From Ochotona curzoniae (lineage: Eukaryota; Chordata; Mammalia; Lagomorpha; Ochotonidae), in the NCBI RefSeq assembly GCF_017591425.1, contig NW_024467121.1, positions 20,844,707 to 20,908,706 of the forward strand: a stretch of DNA of 64,000 nucleotides, written 5' to 3'. Of this stretch, positions 33,714-45,959 are shown one piece after another; the stretch's first letter is position 1; each line of letters starts with the position of its first letter. Under the pieces are notes generated by a model that searched no databases, had not been told where the DNA came from, and saw nothing but the letters and a program-made list of their open reading frames with translations. The translations under genes were made by a program, and so were the position numbers.

Positions 33714-33962
33714 AGAATTTTTTAAACAATCATCATCTACATCAAAATTTGATGTATCTGTTGGGCTACTAACTTCTGGAATATATGGTGCTTCACAGTT
33801 TCGAATATTATCCCAATCAATTCCACTAAAAAATGGATGTTTCTTAAAGTCTTCTATTCCATTTTGACCAAGCCGGTGTTCTCTACTACAAATGAGCCTT
33901 CGAATGAGATCTTTAGCATTTTCAGACACATCTGTCACTTGGGCTGGAAACTGAAACCTCTC
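33714..33962 (-). CDS. CDC42BPA: CDC42BPA coding exon: end of kinase domain and AGC C-terminal extension (residues about 299-381)
   Basis: A 249-nt, phase 0-0 exon of 83 codons from ERFQFPAQ to DDDCLKNS. It includes [20 protein letters not shown], the alpha-H/I region with the Arg that salt-bridges the APE glutamate. HPFFSGIDW and [14 protein letters not shown] then open the AGC C-terminal extension that wraps back onto the N-lobe. The acceptor is gctgttaag and the donor gtaagtat. A SINE ends only about 45 bp beyond the donor (33412-33668), so the splice site is close to inserted DNA. Confidence 0.96.
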
Positions 33963-34599
33963 CTTAACAGCAAAAAACAGAAGCAAAATATCTATCAGTA
34001 TTTAACTGACTTATAGGTTGCTTGACTTATTTATTTTCTTACAAATAAAATCTTTTAAAAATAAGTAAATCTTGGTGCAAAGTATCAAACTAAAATAGCA
34101 ACAAGAATAAATATAAGATAATTTTCTTAAAAGAACATTTTATTCTATATGACTTAGCTATATACATACTACAAAAAAGAAAAAAGTATTTATGCTAAAT
34201 TCTTTCATTATGAGAATGAAGGGTTAATAATAGATTCTGAATTAATACTTCAACAGAGTACAGGTGGCTGTTGACATTCAGAGTCATATGTTAATCACTA
34301 AACGATAATATACATTTTAAAAAGAATTTCTTATATATTTAACCGTATTTAATGTGAATCACTGATTTAAATAATCTTCACAACACCCACCTTAGATGAC
34401 CACTATGGCAATTTTAGGCACAGAAGACTTAAAAATTTTTTTGAAAGTTTCATAAATAATAAGTGGCATAAATGATAAATGATATAGCTGAAATTTGGGA
34501 AGAAGTTGTCTCACTCCAGAATTGGCTGTTAAGCTTCATGTCGTGCCACAATGATTTATTTCTGACACACTGTAGATGCTATGTAGCTACAATTATTTA

Positions 34600-35200
34600 T
34601 ATAAACTTTCATAAATATCCAATCACTACCTTTGTAACCAGATAGAAAAAATATGTTATGTGAACATATTTTTATACATATAGAACAACACATCATGATG
34701 CTTCTCTGGAACAAATTAAAATGACCAGATATAATTCTTACAAGGTGGAATATTCCTGTTCACACTCAGGATTTTTGCAGTTGCTAACAATCTTCTGATC
34801 ATTTAATGATTTAGGAAGACCTTCTACTTCTCATCATGAGTACTGTGTTCCTATTTCATTTAGCACTAAATGAAATAGCTTTCCAGTGCTTCCTGATCTT
34901 ACATAATATTGCAATAGTTGTCTTGTACACACACCTTTAAATATTTCCAAAGGATAGAGTCCTAGAACTGATACCTACAGTCATTTAATCATACTTGTAA
35001 AATTTTTAGCAGACTATATGTCAATTTACATACCTAAAGAACATAAGAGGACACTCATTTCATTATACTCTTAACAGTGTAGAGTGCAATTTCATTTTCC
35101 ATCTTTGCCAATTTGATAACAGTATACTTCATTTATTACTAAAGGTTGAAAATTTTCTCAATTGTGTTATGGTCATGATTACAAATAAACTACAGCAAGC
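34600..35200 (-). mobile_element. Possible ancient L1 fragment (reverse)
   Basis: 'ttccaaaggatagagtccta' followed by actgatacc, then 'cattatactcttaacagtgt' and catctttgccaatttgataaca have the word order of minus-strand L1ME 3' regions, heavily decayed. Confidence 0.35.
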
Positions 35201-35300
35201 AAAGATGCAAAGATACAAATTTTCTGCTTAGGAACTTGTGCAATACAACTGGAGAGATGCTGAATAGTACTTTAATGCAATTATGTTATTGACCAGATTA

Positions 35301-35549
<249 letters not shown>

Positions 35550-36000
35550 TTATTAATCTACTGTAATATATCAGAAACAAAATCATAAATAACCAATTTA
35601 CACACAGACTTTATTATCCATAACTGCATCTTTGTCACCCTCAGAATTTAGTCCCGTTGTATAAATAAGCTAAATTTTGTATGATCTCCACAGTGTTTCA
35701 GAGGACCAAAAACCTACAATTTTTATTGCAGATGTTAGCTGATTGTATTTAGGATGAGAATATCATTTAAACCATCATAACAACTAAAAAACTGAGTATG
35801 TACTTTAGAGTTTCCTTATTACATAAATTTATATGTCTATAATACATAAAGAAAAGTCAAATTCTTAAGATTTCACAATTACATAGGGAAGGAGGAATTT
35901 TCAAAATTTGGAGAAAAGTGTAACCAATGTCTAGAGATAATATAGTGAAAAGCCCTAGAAAATAAATGTCAATAATGTACATCAAATAAGTTTTTGACCA

Positions 36001-36062
36001 CAGGGTCAGCATTGTGGTGCAGCTGGTCATGTCACCACTTGTGATTCCAATATCCCATGTAA
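36001..36062 (+). mobile_element. SINE 5' fragment
   Basis: 'cagggtcagcattgtggtgc' and ccaatatcccatgta only; cut at the junction with the L1 that follows. Confidence 0.5.
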
Positions 36063-36840
36063 GAGTTATTACTCCTAGGAATGAAGCGGCTGGATCATAT
36101 ACATCTATTTTCAAATTTCTGAGGAACAACCATACCACCTTCCATAATGGCTCTGCTAGTTTAAAACCCCATTGATAAGGGGAGAGCCCACCACCAACTA
36201 AATTGTGCCAAAAAAAAATTTTTAAAAAGAAAAACTAAATAAAATCTCACTGACAGTGTAATACTGTACCTTTCTATTCATATCCTCATAAGTATTTATT
36301 ATGATTTGTACTTTTTGGATGACAATCATTTTAACTGAGGTAAAGTGATACTTCAATATAGTTTAACTTGCATACTCCTTTTTTTAAAATTGTATAAATT
36401 TTACTTTTGGTAATTTTTACATGTTTGATTAGGGAGTGAAGGGTCAAGAGCTAGAGCAAAGTGGGTGAGATAATTTTTTGACATTCTTTTTTCCTTCCTG
36501 TACCTGGGGGAAGAGGAAAGAACAGAGCAGAAGCCCCATCCAGCCTCCCAACCATCCCAGGGTCCCCAACTGGGGCATGCTCAAAGGGTCCTGCTCAGCT
36601 GGCTTTGATAGTTCAACAGTTCTGATGAGTAATGATCCTGAACATCTTTTCACGTTTCGGTCATTTCTTTCATCTTTCGAAAAATGTCTATTCATGTCCA
36701 TTCCCAATTGCTTAGTTAGACTGCTTGTGGCTGTGTGTCTTGAGCTCTTCATATATTCTGGATATTAATCCTTTAGCAGTTCAGTCTGCAAATATTTTCT
36801 CCCATTATGCTGCTCCCTCTTTGCTTACTTCTTTCTTCAA
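36063..36840 (-). mobile_element. L1 LINE fragment (reverse), split by composite repeat copy 3
   Basis: 'gcggctggatcatatacatc', gaggaacaaccataccacc and, after the 36366-36617 insertion, gaacatcttttcacg and 'tattctggatattaatcctt' are standard L1 minus-strand words in order. Confidence 0.8.
36366..36617 (-). repeat. GC-rich composite repeat, copy 3 (5'-truncated, nested in an L1)
   Basis: Only the last 250 bp of the family, without VNTR: forward sequence 'gaactatcaaagccagctga' through a cccaactggggcatgc-type block to an AT-rich end. L1 text stops at 'cttgcatactcc' and resumes at 'gatgagtaatgatcctg', giving clean outer limits. A 5'-truncated copy with an A/T end is what retroposition produces. 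Confidence 0.6.
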
Positions 36841-36844
36841 CATA

Positions 36845-37250
36845 TTTTTATTTTGAATTTTGAATTATATGGTACAATTTCGTACAGGTTGGGATTTCCC
36901 CCAAACTTCAACCCCACCCCCGACAAATTTCCCCATTTTTACTACAATAGTGTAGTCCTTCATAAGGAATCATAATTCTATTAGTCTCTTATTTAAGTGT
37001 ACCTCGACATTGTTGGTACAGACAATGTTAGACAGCCCAGCATCCCATTGTCTACACATGTCCAACAGTTTCATTGGGAATCTATCTTTTGTCTGAAAGC
37101 AGGGATGCATTTTGCATTATTCCCCCACAACTGTATATGACAGACCCCAGTACTCCATCACTATACATTTCCATAATTGAGAAGCCATGAAACAAGGTCA
37201 ACAACTGGTATGAGTTAGAACAGCCACAACAACAACAAAAAATTACAGCA
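36845..37250 (-). mobile_element. L1 3'-UTR-like fragment (reverse)
   Basis: 'gtacaatttcgtacaggttg' and ggatttcccccaaac, ctacaatagtgtagtccttcataa, cttatttaagtgtac. Same family as 20355 and 37960. Confidence 0.5.
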
Positions 37251-37329
37251 GTGCATTAGTTTCTTAACTCAATGTAATTCAATTTATCTGCTTTTGCTTT
37301 TATTGCCTGTGCTTCCAAGGTGTTTTCCC

Positions 37330-37560
37330 AGAACCAACTTGCATCTTGGCAACTTCATTTCCAATCCAGCTCCCTGCTTATGCACCTAGGAATACACTGT
37401 AAGATGGTCCAAATCCTTGGGTCCCTGTTTCCATATTCAAAACCTGGATTGAATTTCATGCTCCTGGCTTCAGCCAGGCCCAGCACTGGCCATGTTGACA
37501 ATTTGGGGAATAAACCAAGGAATGGTAGACCAGTCTTTCCTCTGTTTGTAACTTTGCCTA
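37330..37560 (+). mobile_element. Lagomorph C-type SINE, 5'-truncated
   Basis: 'ccaatccagctccctgctta' to cctctgtttgtaactttgcc, followed at once by a purine tract. Confidence 0.7.
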
Positions 37561-37561
37561 C

Positions 37562-37745
37562 TGGGAGTGGGAGTAGTGGCAAGACAAAGACAGGGATGGA
37601 GAAAAAGTGAGAAAAGAACAACGGAGAGAGATGGAGAACAAAAAAGAAAGATGAAAAAAGGAGGGGAGGGGGGGAAAGAAGGAATATAAACAAAACTGAC
37701 AAAGGAAGAAACAGAAACATAAAAAATTCTGAAGAAAAAATTCAT
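37562..37745 (+). repeat. Polypurine tract (about 180 bp)
   Basis: Almost only A and G on the plus strand, with runs such as ggaggggaggggggg near 37660-37675. Probably expanded from a SINE tail. Could form triplex or G-rich secondary structures. Confidence 0.85.
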
Positions 37746-37959
37746 TTTGAATTCTGAATCTACTTGTTAAGAAACAAAAGAACACCAAACTTCACAAAGG
37801 CTATCGAAAAATACCGTGAAAGTCAGGAACAAAGCCTAGGTTCTCCCTACCATCACATATTTAACAAAGTACTGAAAGTGACACACTACATAGTAAAAGG
37901 GGGAAATAGTATTTATGAAGATTGTAATAGAAAAAAAGCTAATTATTGCTAGTACATTA

Positions 37960-38110
37960 TCATTATTTTATAATGTAGTTTCATATGCTCTGGGATTTCT
38001 CCTCCCCATTTTACAGATTCCCCTTCCCTCCACTGATTCCCCCCACATTATTACAGTAGTATAGTCTTTCATAAACAGTCCCATTGACAAAATTCTAATG
38101 TCCTCCTAGC
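37960..38110 (-). mobile_element. L1 3'-UTR-like fragment (reverse)
   Basis: 'ctgggatttctcctccccat' and cattattacagtagtatagtctttcataaac. Third copy of the 20355/36845 family. Confidence 0.5.
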
Positions 38111-38507
38111 ATTGTTTCTTCTCCAGCACTGTTTTATCTCTAACTTGTGTTTTTAAATAGGTATTGCCCGTTTTTTATCAAGTCTTGTAAAGTGGTATTT
38201 CACACATGTAGCCCAACCTACATGAAGTACCCACAGATGGGGACTAACCTAACACTGATCTCCTGTCCTAGGCTTTGAAGAATTATTACACTCTATTGTG
38301 TAATCCTGGTTTTCTGCATTAAAGTCACAAACTGTCTCTTTTTGGGGGACTGGTGAGACCTACTTCCACTCACTTCCACTGAGGCTAAAACAGTCGTAAC
38401 AATATCTGCTGTCTACTGCCTAAAAAGCTGGGTCCAGATTTACAGTTATTTATAACCGAATGGCTATTCAGTACCACATATCCCTTCCAATTAGAGTTGA
38501 CTCTAAT

Positions 38508-38975
38508 TCAGTTGGTGTCATTCTAGATGCCTCATGAAAATTCCTCACAAGATGTGAAACTTCATCACGATCAGCCTCAGCAATCGCAACAGGTGCTGTT
38601 CCATTCGCAGACTGGGTACAGCTTCAGCCAGCCTTCCCAAATCAGTCAGGTTGCCTGCACAAAGCTGGTTTAAGGTGCTGGAAAACATTTCTGTCAGATG
38701 CTTTGTCCAGGAATGGCCTGTGATGGTGAAAGTGTTTGCTGCCCGAACTTAAGGGTTGTTAAAGTAGATCATTGTTCTTTAGTTTGTAAATATATTCTCT
38801 TGTTCAATACCAAAGATATTGCTTACACCTAATTTCTTTAAGGAGAATGAAGTTTTTTATTCTCTGCTGCCACTGTTCTATGAACCACCACCAATCTGCA
38901 AGCAGCTCCTTCCCACCAGTGCACACTGTGCTCACAGTTTGGCAAGTTTCTCCTCGTTCCAGATACCATTTGTTA
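38508..38975 (-). pseudogene. BTF3: BTF3 processed pseudogene
   Basis: BTF3 is the beta subunit of the nascent-polypeptide-associated complex, which binds nascent chains at the ribosome. Reading the minus strand from about 38975 gives EEKLAKL, a stop, degraded basic-region sequence, [50 protein letters not shown], and after a one-base shift [20 protein letters not shown] and NFHEAS. This is the full BTF3 NAC domain and acidic tail in order, without introns. At least four in-frame stops and frameshifts kill it. The stop equivalent is near 38508 and some 3'-UTR similarity seems to continue. ANTFTITGH fits BTF3 better than BTF3L4. It lies in the intron between the 39909 and 35331 exons, on the host-gene strand. 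Confidence 0.85.
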
Positions 38976-38999
38976 TCTTGTCCGTGGGTAAAAGGGGCT

Positions 39000-39900
39000 G
39001 TACATGGAACTAGCACTGGTGTTCAGGGGGTCTACAGCATACTATCTGAGACTGAGTATACATACCCGGGATGCAAAAGCACATAACCCTTTTTAAACAT
39101 ATTATCTCAAAATAAGTAACTGGTTTGGAATAATGTGACATCCTCATAATCTACAAGATGTATTATATAAAACTGTTCTAAAAAAAACCCTGCTAACTAA
39201 ATAGGTATATATCTGAACTTTCATACAGCTAGGAAAATAAATACTAAAAAACAAAGAAGATGAAAAAGGATAATGTTTTAGCATATGAACATTTAATAAG
39301 TAAACAAAATAACTAAAGGGTTTGGGGTTAGCAGAAAGTAAGCAAATTGGAACAAAAAAAAAAATCTAAGAGGAGTTTCTGAAAAAAGAATTCATTAGTT
39401 GAACATTGTTCCTCAGAATAACTACACAATTAGGGAAACAAATGAAAGAAACAAAAGCGAAGATGGAATTGTAAATTCTTTACCCCTGAGATTTTCCTTT
39501 TCGCAGCAAATTTTGTCATATGTATATATTTCACTAAAAGAAGTTTTTAAAAGCATATCCATCAATACATATACTTGTGAGAAATATTTTCTTAACCATT
39601 ATGAAAACTGGAAACATCTTAAGTATAGTAAGTTACCAGGTAAAGAAAGAATAAGAATTTCATAAAAGCCACCTAGTATTAATCTTAAAGATCATTAATA
39701 TAAACTGCTTGAATGGCTTATCATGTCATAGAAAAACCCTATTATAAATCACTGTCTTTGTGAAAGGAGATGGAACTCAGCAAGTGAATGGATGGATGGA
39801 TTGATGACTAACCTGACTCAATGGTTTCTAAAACATATACAGAAGACAAGAGCAAACAGATATCTACAGCAATTATTTACAGGAAAAATAACTGATATCT
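39000..39900. other. CDC42BPA intron, no recognised feature
   Basis: From the 5' side of the BTF3 pseudogene to the 39909-40002 exon. AT-rich; an A-run at 39354-39363 only. Confidence 0.5.
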
Positions 39901-39908
39901 TTATTTAC

Positions 39909-40002
39909 CGTTCCATCTTCCATTAGCTTCAGACAAGAACCAAAATCTGCTAATCGAATATGCCCATTCATATCCATCAATATATTGTCAGGTTTGATGT
40001 CC
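39909..40002 (-). CDS. CDC42BPA: CDC42BPA coding exon: catalytic loop and DFG motif (residues about 200-231)
   Basis: A 94-nt exon beginning with the last base of Arg200 and ending in phase 0. It encodes the catalytic base Asp201 in RDIKPDN, then IRLADFGS with the magnesium-binding Asp219, and KLMEDGT of the activation loop. Every residue needed for catalysis is present, so this part encodes an active-type kinase. The acceptor is cttttcag and the donor gtaaataa, a weaker consensus than its neighbours. The upstream intron of about 12.9 kb is the longest complete intron in the window. Confidence 0.96.
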
Positions 40003-40279
40003 CTGAAAAGATAAGCAGAAGTAATTATTAGTTTAAAAACACAAATATAATTAGCTGCCTCATAAAATGAACCTTCTAAAAACTCTCAACTTCTTTTTCA
40101 AAGAAGCACTCTAACAGAATGTAACCAATGTATGAGGGAAAAACCTATATCAAAACGGCAGGAAAATTACCATGCACACAAAGAACTTGCTTAAAATAAG
40201 GCTGACTTTGCAAAAAACTGAAGAATTTTGTGTTAAAAAATTTTAAGACATATAAAAAAATTTTTCCCTCTCATGTGTC

Positions 40280-41140
40280 TCCCATCTATCCATTCTACAC
40301 TGCTAATATAAGCATTGTACCTGTTGACTTAACTCGTCTTTCAGAGTTCTGTTATGTATTAAAAAAAAGAACATAATCTTATTTTCATAGAAATAGTATA
40401 TTATGCACAGAAATCTATACATTTGTCTTCACTTACAACATTTAGAACTATCACACTTTTTGTAGATTCATAGTATCTAATTTTATGTCTAACAAAATTC
40501 ATTTAATCAGTATACACTTGAATTTGATCAATACTTCAATTGTTTACAATCTTTTTCTATTTTAAACACTAGTAATGCAAACAATTTTATGCACATGTCC
40601 TTTCACAGTGTAAGAACACCTACAGAATAAAAATTTAAATGTGGAATTTCTAATAAAATTTAAACAGATATATTTGAAATTTTGATGGATGTAAGCAAAG
40701 TAGCTCTGCATTGTAGCTGAATTAATTTACTTCCCCGGATTATCAGTTCAAAGTACCTTTTAGCCTACAACCTCATATCTGAGTAGCTAGGCAAATACTC
40801 ATTTTGTGGAGGTTTGCTTATCATTAGATAAAAGTTGGTAGTAAAATTATTATTTTCTATACTATCAACAAGTCCATATCTCCCTATACGTAGAAGTTAT
40901 TTGTGTTTCTAGAATGACAAATAACCAGAACGACTTTCGCTCATGTTCTATTGCATTGTGGCTGTCTTAACAGATTTTTAAGTTTTGTTCATGTTAGAAA
41001 CATTGGCTTTTGCTCATTACCTGAGTTGTGAGCTTATTTTCCTGGTGAACATCTGTTTTTTGACCTCATATACAGACTTGGTCTCTCGTGAGGTCTTTTT
41101 GTATTAAGAATTATTGATACTTAATGATTTTCTGAGTTTT
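40280..41140 (-). mobile_element. Possible ancient L1 fragments (reverse), patchy
   Basis: 'gcacatgtcctttcacagtg' and the text around 40560-40640 resemble minus-strand L1ME. The remainder is AT-rich intron with no recognised feature. Confidence 0.3.
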
Positions 41141-41149
41141 AATTTATAG

Positions 41150-41597
41150 AGATGTTTCACCCACGTAGAAATGATAAACTCTGCCACATCACATTAAGAA
41201 ACATTTTCCCAAGGAGAATTGCTGGGGTCCGTGCAGTAGGTGTGGATGGTACAAAGGCGTGAAAAGAACAGCTCCCCTGCTTGGCAGGGGCCATGAGAAT
41301 TTCCAGCTGTTTGGCAGGGCCCAGCGGATTTCTCTCTGACCACCTTGACACAGTCTCACCCCCTTTTTTGCATGGACACTCAACCACCCCACTAAGAATT
41401 CTGTAATCTACTGAAGCATTGTTTGCCCCTGTGAGATGGGGTTTTACAACCAAAGTGAGCTTGAGAATTAACATCATTGATAATGTCCTGGTGAGTGGGC
41501 CATTAACTGTGCACAGGAGTACAATTAAACCCATGCTGCTTGTGGACACCTTATTGTGTGTCTACCCATTGCCCTGAAATCTGGCCCAGACACATAC
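41150..41597 (+). mobile_element. Candidate solo LTR of an endogenous retrovirus-like element, unclassified
   Basis: A G/C-rich block in AT-rich intron, starting near tgtttcaccc and ending near cccagacaca. A promoter-like middle is followed by an aattaaa signal at 41523-41529 and a gtgtgtct-rich stretch, the usual order of an LTR R/U5 end. No flanking repeat or internal retroviral region was recognised. A 130-codon minus-strand open frame (41157-41549) covers it but has no recognisable domain. Confidence 0.3.
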
Positions 41598-41639
41598 CAT
41601 GCCTTCTGGGAAATAGAGGCTGAAAGTCTCTATTTGGTA

Positions 41640-42625
41640 TCATAAACATTCAACAGGTTTTTCTGTCATAAAGGTTTGTCATTGGAAAGTCTACTGAAAA
41701 ATTGGTTTTGTTTCTCTCACAAGTCACTTGGCTCTTTCTGTTCCCAAAGATTTTTTTCTATATTTAAAAAATCAATAATTAAAGTTTTATGATCTAATGC
41801 TGCCATTAGTTTATAGTTGCCCCATACATCATATATTCACTGCACAAACTATACAAGTAAAACTGCTTGAAATATTATTTTAAAAGAATGAGAAAAACCC
41901 AGTGTTTTATGTACATGGATATTCTTATTTCTTAATCCCTATTCTTCTTTTTTGAAAATCCAGATTTTATTCTGCTATGATTTCCCAATACAATGAAATA
42001 TGTTGTTGACATTCTTAGAAGCAAGGGCAGAGGCAAAGAATTCTTCTGGGTATTCTGTATCAGAAAGAACCCTTCTGTTCATACTTCCTTGTTAAAAGGC
42101 CTAGGATTCTGAGTTACTGGTTTTCTTCTTTGAAGTATTCTGAAGATGCTATTTCAATAGCTTCGTACTAGCACAGTCGTGATGAGAATTCTGGGTACGG
42201 TTTTTCTCCTATACACAAACTGCTTTTTTCCTCTAGTTGCTTTTATTCTTTGTATTCCACACTTTCATTACAATGGGCGTAGTACAGTTATCTAAAAATT
42301 TTATATTCTTTGGGGTTTGCTGCAATCTTTGATTCTATAGAAGCATGTATTTTCCAAATATGAAAAGTTTAGAGCTACTGTTTCTTCTGCATTTGTTGTC
42401 CCTATTTTCTCTTCATTGAAATCAATAACATGTTAGATCTTTTCATTTTTAAGAATCTGTTTCTTTTTCAACTTTTTTTAATCTATGTTCTTTCTGGAAT
42501 AATTTCTATTGCTTTACATTCAGATCTGCTGGTTCAAGCCTAAAATGTCTGCTTTCTTCTACTAAAGCCTTCCAGTGAATTTTTATTTAAAATACTGTTT
42601 TTTCTATTTCAAATTTTTCAATAAC
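41640..42625 (-). mobile_element. Ancient L1M fragment (reverse)
   Basis: gtttgctgcaatctttgattc, 'ttcttctgcatttgttgtcc', and ccttccagtgaatttttatttaaaatact follow the order of an old L1M minus-strand segment. Many substitutions. Confidence 0.55.
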
Positions 42626-42629
42626 AGTA

Positions 42630-42669
42630 TCTATTTATTTATTTATCTATTTGTTTATTTGTTTGTTTG
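42630..42669 (+). repeat. TTTA/TTTG tetranucleotide repeat
   Basis: Imperfect atttattt...gtttgttt array at the A-tail side of the next SINE. Confidence 0.9.
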
Positions 42670-42915
42670 GCAGTGACACATGAAGATCCCAGCTGCTGGT
42701 TCACTTCCCAAATGCTCCCTACAACTAGGACCAAAGCTAGGAGCCAAGAATCAAGCCAAGTCTCCCATGTGGCTGACAGAAATCTAATTATTTGAGTCTT
42801 CATGGCTACCTACCACGGTAAGTATTACACGAATTGGCAGAAAGATGAAATCAGGAGCTAGAGCTGGAAATTAACCCCTGTATCTCTCCCTGACTCTGAC
42901 TCCCAAATATATAAA
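42670..42915 (-). mobile_element. Lagomorph C-type SINE, old (reverse)
   Basis: 'gctggttcacttcccaaatg', gctaggagccaag and caagtctcccatgtggctg. Confidence 0.65.
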
Positions 42916-42934
42916 TTTTTAAAAAGGGAATGAT

Positions 42935-43115
42935 TATTTATTTGTAAGGCAGTTACATGAAGACAGAGCAAGAAAGCACAAAAGATGCCTTCCATCCACT
43001 GGTTCACACCCCCACCCCCAGATGGCTGCTAGCACTGGACCAAGAGCCAGAATCCATCTAAGTTTCTTATGTGGCTGGAATCTAACAATAGTATTTGTGT
43101 AACAGCAAGCAGGCA
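42935..43115 (-). mobile_element. Lagomorph C-type SINE, old and truncated (reverse)
   Basis: 'gccttccatccactggttca', agagccagaatcc, tttcttatgtggctgg. Confidence 0.65.
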
Positions 43116-43534
43116 ATTATCATATCTATATTTTCTAGAGCTTTAAAATAAAGTATATATGACATAATATTCACAATGTGTATAATATGCTCCAAAATGA
43201 TTGTTCATCCGCAAATTATGATTCAGTTATAGAACAAAACAGCCAACTCTGGCAATATGAAGATGGCCAAGATATAAGGATTAGTTGGTCAAAGATTTTT
43301 AAAGCATTTCTTTAAAATATTTTTCCTAGACCAACAGCAGTGGTCTGGATTCAAAGCGAAGCAGCTGGTGCATAAACCAGCAGCCAAATGCAATGCTAGA
43401 TTCAAGAAGCCTCTTTATCCACTCCACCACAGCTCCAGCCAAATAAATATATGGACTTTGAAGAAATTCTCCTTTTGAAAACATGCTCAAAATTCTACAA
43501 TTAGAAGATAATAAGGAAACCCCTCTGATACATG

Positions 43535-44050
43535 AAAACAGATCTACCATATGACTCAGACACCCCACTCCTAGGAATAGTTCTCTAAAGGAAATGAAAT
43601 CAGATTTTAAAAGATTTTTATGTGTCCCCATGTTTATAGCAGTGCAATTCACAATGCCTAAGGTAAGAAACAAACCCAGATGCCTATCAACTAATAAGAT
43701 GATAAAGAAAATGTGATACTCATATACTACAAAATACTCAGTCATAAAATAAAAAAGAATGAAAATCTTTTCTTTTACAGTGAAATGGAACCAATTGGAA
43801 ATAATTAAGCTTAGGGAATTAAGCCAGTTCCAAAACAACAAACATTGTATCTTTTCCCAGATCTGTGATAACATACACAGTACAAAAAAATGCAATCTAT
43901 ATGAGTGAGACTGACTTCCAAAGATGATTATTGTGTACAGTCTTTGTATATATTTCTGAGGGACAGCAGGTTATTTCTGTTTTATTTTTTTCTACTTACT
44001 ATGTGTTAATAACACTACCTAAGCAAGTGTTAAGTATGTAATTGCAAAGC
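43535..44050 (+). mobile_element. L1M 3' fragment
   Basis: 'cagatctaccatatgactca', ccccactcctaggaata, ttcacaatgcctaaggtaagaa and 'ttcccagatctgtgataaca' are L1M ORF2-end/3'-UTR words in order. A 189-codon reverse open frame across it is chance. Confidence 0.75.
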
Positions 44051-44758
44051 ATAATGAAACTGTGCCATTGCAAAAATTAGGTGGAAAAAAATAGAGAAGG
44101 AAGTAGGTGAGTGGAGGATGTGCACAACAAGAACGGTAAGGATGGAAGCAGCACAAGGCTCCTAAATCCACATCACGAGATACATTGTATTTGCTAACTT
44201 TAAATTTAGAAACAAAAAAGCCAGCCTGAACTGGCATTAAAACTAAGTCAATTAAAAAAATTCCACTTTTAGTCAACTATATATTCATTTCTACCAAAAA
44301 AAACACCCTTATTTTGCTAAAATAAAAAATTTCATTTTACAAAAAATGACAGGGGACCTTGGCCAAAAACAAACATATCTCTGCAGATTGCATATGTGCA
44401 TCTAATTCTCTATAATCTACAACCTTAAAACATCAAACAATTTATATCATTTCTGACTAATCTACTAACCAGCAAGGAATGATCCTTCTCAAACAAAGCA
44501 GTTTCTAACAGGGTCTTTCTAGTCTGGAGGTAACATGTACAGCATTGTTTAAATGATTATACTGCGGAAGAACAGGAAAAACAGAGATCAAGTTGACTCC
44601 AGTTAGTAAAGAAAATAAAATGCCAGCATTTTGATACTCAAATCAGTATTTTCATTATCTAAGCAGTACTATAAAACACCTCAAATGACTGCAGTGGAAA
44701 ACTAAACCACATGATAACCAAAGACAATACAATAGTCATATCAAACTTATTTTCTATT

Positions 44759-45074
44759 ATTTTTTATTAAGATTTATTTATTTATTTTTATTGCAAAGTC
44801 AGATATACAGAGAATAGGAGAAACGGAGAGGAAGCACTTCCCTCCAATGATTCACCCTCCAAGTGACCGCAGTGGCCAAAGTAGAGCCAATCTAAAACTA
44901 GGAGCCAGGAGCTTCTTCTGGGTATCCCACATGGGTGCAGGATACCAAGCCTTTGGACCATCCTCAACTGCTTTCCCAGGCCACAAGCAGGGAGCTGTAG
45001 TAGAACCGGCGCCTATAGGAGATGCTGGCTCATCAAGGCGAGGACTTTAGCTGCTAGGCCAATGCACCAGGCCC
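44759..45074 (-). mobile_element. Lagomorph C-type SINE (reverse)
   Basis: 'aagatttatttatttatttt' to ccaatgcaccaggccc; body shortened near 44995 (a deletion around gggagctgtagtagaacc). Confidence 0.88.
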
Positions 45075-45084
45075 TACTTTGTTT

Positions 45085-45345
45085 TTTAAATCTTAGCTTC
45101 AAGAGAGAATTAGTGGTCTTTCTAGGTCTGGCTTATTTCACTCAACATGATATCCTCCAGTTGAGTCCCTTTTGGTGCATATTGCAGAATTTAATCTTTT
45201 TATTACTGAATATATATATTCATACATATACTATTACTATAAATAGTACATATTTAATATACTACATATTTTTTTCACATTTTCTTTATCCATTCCTCTG
45301 ATGCTGGACACACATCTTTTTCATGTTTTTCTTTTCTACCTCCTT
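45085..45345 (-). mobile_element. L1 fragment (reverse)
   Basis: 'tcaacatgatatcctccagt' and 'cacattttctttatccattc' are typical minus-strand L1 ORF2 3' words. Confidence 0.6.
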
Positions 45346-45959
45346 TTCTACGGGGCCTGTGTGCCTTCCTTCAGCTTCGTACATACTACTTCATGATTTA
45401 TTCATCAAATTACTGTCTTTTCCATTCTGGTAAACCTACTTCACTACTGCTGCCTGGGGAGGGAGGGTTATCATCTGTTTCCTTCCCCTGTGGAATGAAT
45501 CTGTCACTTCCAGGGGACTACTGGGGCTCTTTCCATAGAGACAGCTTACTTGTTCTCTAAGGACTAGTCTTCATGTCCCTTCCATGATATATGAGGGCAA
45601 ATTATATGTATTAAATAAACTGTCTCTCCCAAAAACAGTTTCTAAATAAAAGCACACAACAAAAGAATACAAACTATAAATTGCTTCTAGCAGTCCTTAT
45701 CCTTGCCTTTTCCTCTATGGCTAATGAATTGTTTCTCAGTAAATAAAAACATTTTCAAGCTTGAAGTAAAGCATCATGAAACAGAATCTCGTTTTTACAA
45801 AGTCTTTTCCAAAAAGAAACAGTAATGACTAATACTGGTGGTCACAGGAACCATGAGTCAGGTTATTGGATAAAACTGGTTGATTTGAATAAAATGCTGT
45901 GAGTTGTCTCTCCAAGCAAAAAAGTTTATCTCGGAAACATTTCTCTTTATTTACCGTAG

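Noticed and set aside
37355..37720. 121-codon minus-strand frame rich in Phe, Leu, Ser and Pro
   Set aside because: Translation of the polypurine tract read as pyrimidines plus a SINE; low complexity.
43326..43895. 189-codon minus-strand open frame
   Set aside because: It is the reverse complement of L1M 3' sequence; the hydrophobic composition is what reversed A-rich LINE DNA gives.
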